A stretch of 64,000 nt of DNA from positions 62,001-126,000 of the forward strand of contig JAGTXO010000003.1 of the NCBI GenBank assembly GCA_019448385.1, read 5' to 3'. The notes under the pieces are model-generated. The model had not been told where the DNA came from. It did no database searches and saw only the letters and a list, made by a program, of their open reading frames with translations. Shown piece after piece: positions 60,529-64,000 of the stretch; positions within the stretch are counted from its first letter, which is position 1, and each line of letters starts with the position of its first letter. The stretch is from Diacronema lutheri. Lineage: Eukaryota; Haptophyta; Pavlovophyceae; Pavlovales; Pavlovaceae. Both the position numbers and the translations under genes were made by a program.

Positions 60529-61518
60529 ATGGGGCGCGGCAAGAGCAAGGCGGCAGCCGCGCGCGAGAGCATGCCGCTCTGCGCGTACGGCGCGGCGTGC
60601 GCGCGCAAGGACTGCATCTACCGCCACCCCAAACCGCCCGCCGCCGTCGCGGCGAACGGTGCGGCGAGCGGCGCGGCGGCGGCCGCGGGCGCGGCCGAGG
60701 GCGTGGCCGAGGGCGAGCGGCCGGTCTGCATGGCGCATGTCGCGGGCGCGTGCGCGTTCGGCCGGCGCTGCCGGAACTGGCATCCACCCGACGGTGACGT
60801 GGCCGCGCTCCGCGCCACGTACGCCAAGCGCGCGTGCATGTACGCCGACGGCTGCACGAACGCGCTCTGCCTCTTCCGCCACCCGGCCGACGTGGCTGAG
60901 GCCGCGCTCGAGCGGCTCGCGCTGCGCGGGCAGGGCGAGGGCGCGGCGGGCGACGTTGGCGACGGCGGCGGCGCAACGACGCTGTCACGCGTGGGCGTGC
61001 CCGGGCCCCCGCTCGACAATCTGCTGCCCGAGCGCGCGCGCCCGGCCGCGCCGGTCGCGCGCGCGCCCGCGCCCGCGCCGCTCCCGCTCCGCGCCGCCGG
61101 GCCGCGCGCGCCGACCGACGTGCTCGTGCCGGCCGAGCTGTGGGTGGCGGCGGAGCTACGCGACGCGACGGGCGCGTTCGCCGAGCCCGACCCGCTCGCG
61201 CGCTTCGCCCTTGTCAACCGCGCGCACGGCGCTCGCCCCGTCCTCGACCTCCACTTCCAGTCAGCCGCGGCGTTCGCGCGCGTCCTCGACACGCACCTCG
61301 AGGCCGTGCTGCGCGCGCACGGCGAGGCGTGGGTGCTCACCGGCTCGGGCCACCACGTGCCCAGCGCAACGCACCAGGCGCGCGGCGGCGTGCTTTTCGC
61401 CGCCGTCGGCGCCGACCTTGCCGAGCGTGCCGAGCGGTCGGGCGGCACGTGGCTGTACGCGCCTGCGCGCGACAAGAACGGCCACTATGGCGCATACCGC
61501 GTGTGGGCGCGGGCGTGA
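60529..61518 (+). CDS. CCCH zinc-finger and Smr-domain protein (329 aa)
   Basis: A single-exon host gene. Three CCCH fingers: CAYGAACARKDCIYRH (residues ~17-32), CMAHVAGACAFGRRCRNWH (~66-84) and CMYADGCTNALCLFRH (~103-118), with spacings C-x5-C-x4-C-x3-H, C-x7-C-x5-C-x3-H and C-x5-C-x4-C-x3-H. An Ala/Pro-rich linker leads to a C-terminal Smr domain with VLDLHFQSAAAF (the DLH motif) and a TGSGHHVPS loop (~230-300). CCCH fingers bind RNA and Smr domains are often RNA endonucleases, so a role in mRNA quality control or decay is likely. The start follows from MGRGKSKAAAA and a frame closed just upstream. Confidence 0.8.
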   Translation: MGRGKSKAAAARESMPLCAYGAACARKDCIYRHPKPPAAVAANGAASGAAAAAGAAEGVAEGERPVCMAHVAGACAFGRRCRNWHPPDGDVAALRATYAKRACMYADGCTNALCLFRHPADVAEAALERLALRGQGEGAAGDVGDGGGATTLSRVGVPGPPLDNLLPERARPAAPVARAPAPAPLPLRAAGPRAPTDVLVPAELWVAAELRDATGAFAEPDPLARFALVNRAHGARPVLDLHFQSAAAFARVLDTHLEAVLRAHGEAWVLTGSGHHVPSATHQARGGVLFAAVGADLAERAERSGGTWLYAPARDKNGHYGAYRVWARA

Positions 61519-61608
61519 TCCTGTCTACAGCTGCCACGTCCAAAGGCCGGGGCTCGGAAGCTCGTGCGCACCCTCCCAATTTCGCAGCAGGAGCGCGTGT
61601 GAGCCGTT

Positions 61609-64000
61609 TCATTCGACGACCTCGACGGGTGTCACGGGCGTGGCGGGCTCCGTGGCGGGCGCGGCGGCGGGCTCGGCGGCGGGCGCGGCGGCGGGCGCGG
61701 CGGCGGGCGCGGCGGCGGCCTCGACCGGCGCCATTTCAACGCCGTCAGCCATCAGCGTCGTGATCCGCCGCGCGAACGCGCCCGGGTCTGCGATCTCGTA
61801 GCCCGACGTGACGGCCGCGACCTCGTACAGAAGCTGCGCGTAGTCGCGCGTGGCGGCCGCCTCGCGCTCCGTGTCGACGAGCTCGCGCAGCTTGGCGACG
61901 ACGGGGTGCTTGGCGTTGAGCTCGAGGATCGCCGTCGACGCGCCGCCGCCCATCCCCGCGAGCTGCTCCTCCTGCCCGAGCGCGACGGCCTGCGCGCGCA
62001 TGAAGCGTTCCATCGATGGTGACATGCCCCACGATGGCTGCACGATGGCGGCGGGCGACGAGCGGAGGCGGCGGCTGAGCTCGATCTTGTCCACCTTCGA
62101 GCCGAGCGCCTCCTTGAGGAACGCGAGCGTCGGCTCGAGCTGCACCGCCGCTGCATCCGCCGCCGCGCGCTCCTCCTCCGACGACTCGCCCATGTCCGCG
62201 TCGCGCTTCGCGGCGTCCACAACCTGCGCCCAGCGCGCGGCGCGGCGCGGCGTGGCGGCGGTGGCAACGGGGGAGGGGAGAAGAAAGGGGGGGGGGGGGG
62301 GGGGGGGGGGGGGGCGGGGGGGGGATGAGCGGAATCGACCGCGCGGCGCGAGCGGCGGGCGAGGCGGCGAAGCGGGCCCGCGCCGCACGCACGGGCAGGT
62401 CGTGAAACTTGCCAATGCCCTGGAGCGCAATCTCGTCGACCGAGTCGAGCGCGTACAGCACCTCCCACCCCTTGGCCGAGAGGCCCTCGAGGACGGGCGA
62501 GCCCTCGAGCGCGGCGCGGCTGCTGCCCGAGATGTAGTAGATTTGCTTCTGGCCCTCCGCCATCCGCCCAACGTACGCGTCGAGCGACGTGAGCGCGTCG
62601 GCCGGCACGTCGGCGCGCGGCGCGCCCGCGCGCGCCGCCTGCACGGCGGCCCTGCTCGACGAGAAGCGCGCGAGCTTGAGGACCTCGTCCTTGTTGTCGC
62701 GGTCCTCGATCAGCCCCACCTTGATGTACTTGCCAAACTGCTCGTAGAAGGGCGCGTACGCAGCCTCGTCGGCGGCGAGCTCCTGCAGCAGGTCGAGGGC
62801 CTTGCGCACGACGCGCTTGGCGACGATGGAGAGGACGCGCGACTTCTGCAGCAGCTCGCGCGAGACGTTGAGCGGCAGATCCTCCGAATCGATCAGCGTG
62901 CGCATGAACGACAGCCAGCGCGGCAAGATCTTGTCCGAGAACTTGTCCGAGATGAAGACGCGCTTCACGTAGAGCCGCACCGCGCCCGCCTCCGCCTGCG
63001 AGAACATGTCCTGCGACAACTCGTACGGCAGCGAGGTGGGCACGAAGAGGAGGCAGCGGAACTCGACCTGCCCCTCCATCGAAAAGTGCGCAACCTTGAG
63101 CGGCTCGTCCCACGCCTTGAACGCCGCCTTGTAGAACTCGGCGTACTCGGCCTGCCCAACGTCGGCGGGCGCGCGCATCCAGATCGGCTTCGCCTTGTTG
63201 ACGCGCTCCCAATCGGCCGTCGTCTTGGGCACCGTCTTCATGCGCGGCAGGCCGCCTTCCGCGGGTGGCTCGGCGCTCTCATCGGGCACCTGCTCGTACT
63301 CGGTGCGCTCGGCCCACAGCTGCACGGGGAAGGAGATGAACTCGGAGTAGGTCTGCAGCAGCGAGCGCAGCTTGTACTCGTCCAGGTACTCGTCCGCCTC
63401 CTCCTTGAGGTGCAGGATCACGCGCGAGCCGGATGGGCCGGCGATGGGCTCGGACGAGTCCGGCTCGATCGTGTACGCGCCGCTCTTGTCATCCGACGAC
63501 TGCCAGCGCAGCTGCTCGCCGCCCGCCGCGCGCGTCACGAGCGCCACCTGGTCGGCGACGAGGAAGGCCGAGTAAAAGCCGACGCCAAACTGGCCAATCA
63601 GGTTGGACGAGCCATCCGACGGCTTCACCTTGAGCGCCTCGACAAACTTGCGCGTGCCCGACTGTGCGATCGTGCCCAGATTCTTCCGCAGCTCGTCGCG
63701 CGTCATCCCCACGCCCTGCGCGTCGCGGCGCGTCGCGTCGCGGCGCGTCGCGTCGCGGCGCGGCGCGGCGCGGCGTGGCGCGGCGCGGGGGAACGGCTCA
63801 GCGCGCCGCGCGCGTGGCGGCGCGCACGCGCGGCGTCGGCGCACGCACCTGGTCCTCAATCGTGATCGTGCGCGCCGCCTTGTCCACCTTGACGCGGATG
63901 CACATCTCCTCGCCGCCGCCCGCCGCCGCCTCGTCGGTCAGGCCAAGGAAGCGCCGCTTGTCGCATGCGTCCGACGCGTTCGAGATGAGCTCGCGGAGGA
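61609..64000 (-). CDS. HSP90-family chaperone, organellar type, 5' end beyond the window
   Basis: Exons seen: >64000-63849, 63715-62393 and 62223-61609, all phase 0. The first visible exon carries the ATPase motif [19 protein letters not shown]. The second begins [20 protein letters not shown] (ATP lid) and includes [15 protein letters not shown], the middle domain ([20 protein letters not shown]) and the start of the dimerisation part. The last exon ends in an Ala/Pro/Glu repeat tail, ...[10 protein letters not shown]. There is no cytosolic MEEVD and no ER KDEL ending, which points to a mitochondrial (TRAP1-like) or plastid paralogue. The targeting peptide lies outside the window. It folds client proteins in an ATP-driven cycle as a dimer. 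Intron 2 holds a long poly-G run (62286-62314 and beyond). Confidence 0.85.
63716..63848 (-). repeat. HSP90 intron made of degenerate cgtcgcggcg repeats
   Basis: The plus strand shows tandem gcgtcgcggc units from about 63719 to 63790. The borders are a GTGCGT donor (after the codon for Gln in ..EDQ) and a cgcag acceptor before GVGMTRDEL. Confidence 0.75.

Noticed and set aside
59106-60617. 503-codon minus-strand protein gene (GNGYPAATGASGRF repeats)
   Set aside because: Open only because the satellite unit lacks stop triplets; its composition is explained by the DNA repeat.
61850-63865. 671-codon plus-strand frame
   Set aside because: Antisense of HSP90, whose motifs are unmistakable on the minus strand.

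Overview
The window is nuclear DNA of a GC-rich unicellular eukaryote, most likely a marine microalga. The reasons are host genes with short GT-AG and occasional GC-AG introns, long poly-G/poly-C runs in introns and spacers, a giant algal-style REJ/GPS receptor pair, a eukaryotic HisRS, an organellar-type HSP90, and DIRS, Copia and Polinton-like elements. A haptophyte would fit, but the sequence alone does not name the species.

Host genes, left to right. (1) Two tandem minus-strand genes encode very large secreted/membrane receptor-like proteins. Copy A (<1-10329) runs off the left edge. Copy B (12556-27204) looks complete: 4 exons, about 4750 aa, with signal peptide, C-type lectin domain, 52-aa repeats, Pro-rich stalk, nine ~100-aa repeats, five IPT/TIG domains, REJ, EGF-like, GPS, membrane segments and EF-hands. 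A and B are almost identical over about 4.3 kb but differ in their repeat arrays, and A carries one extra domain. (2) A minus-strand 8-exon histidyl-tRNA synthetase gene occupies 28113-31117 (possibly starting at 31312). (3) A single-exon CCCH zinc-finger/Smr-domain gene lies at 60529-61518 (+). (4) The 5'-truncated (by the window edge) HSP90 gene lies at 61609->64000 (-).

Mobile DNA occupies 31.4-59.1 kb as a three-deep nest. An old, broken DIRS-like element (plus strand: gag-like, RT/RNase H, tyrosine recombinase) is split inside its recombinase gene by a ~22.4-kb Polinton-like virus (PLV) with ~640-bp terminal inverted repeats (36252-58636). The PLV carries double-jelly-roll major capsid, penton-like, packaging ATPase, lipase-like, GIY-YIG-like and DUF5754-like genes. 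It also carries a 1672-aa replication protein combining SF1 helicase, PD-(D/E)XK/CoiA-like and family-A-like (TVpol) polymerase regions. A young Ty1/Copia element (45318-51352, two identical 260-bp LTRs, 5-bp target duplication) sits inside a fibre-like gene of the PLV. A second DIRS-gag-related fragment lies between receptor genes A and B (about 11.15-12.48 kb).

Other structure: a 67-bp satellite with a 402-bp higher-order period (59131-60205), a perfect 26-bp-arm hairpin beside a poly-C run (27755-27812), a strikingly AT-rich long palindrome near the PLV right end (57741-57944), and intronic inverted repeats that include a splice donor in HisRS.

Part 2 emphasis: the nested insertion, the PLV replication protein with its unusual domain order, and the recent homogenisation between the two giant receptor genes.
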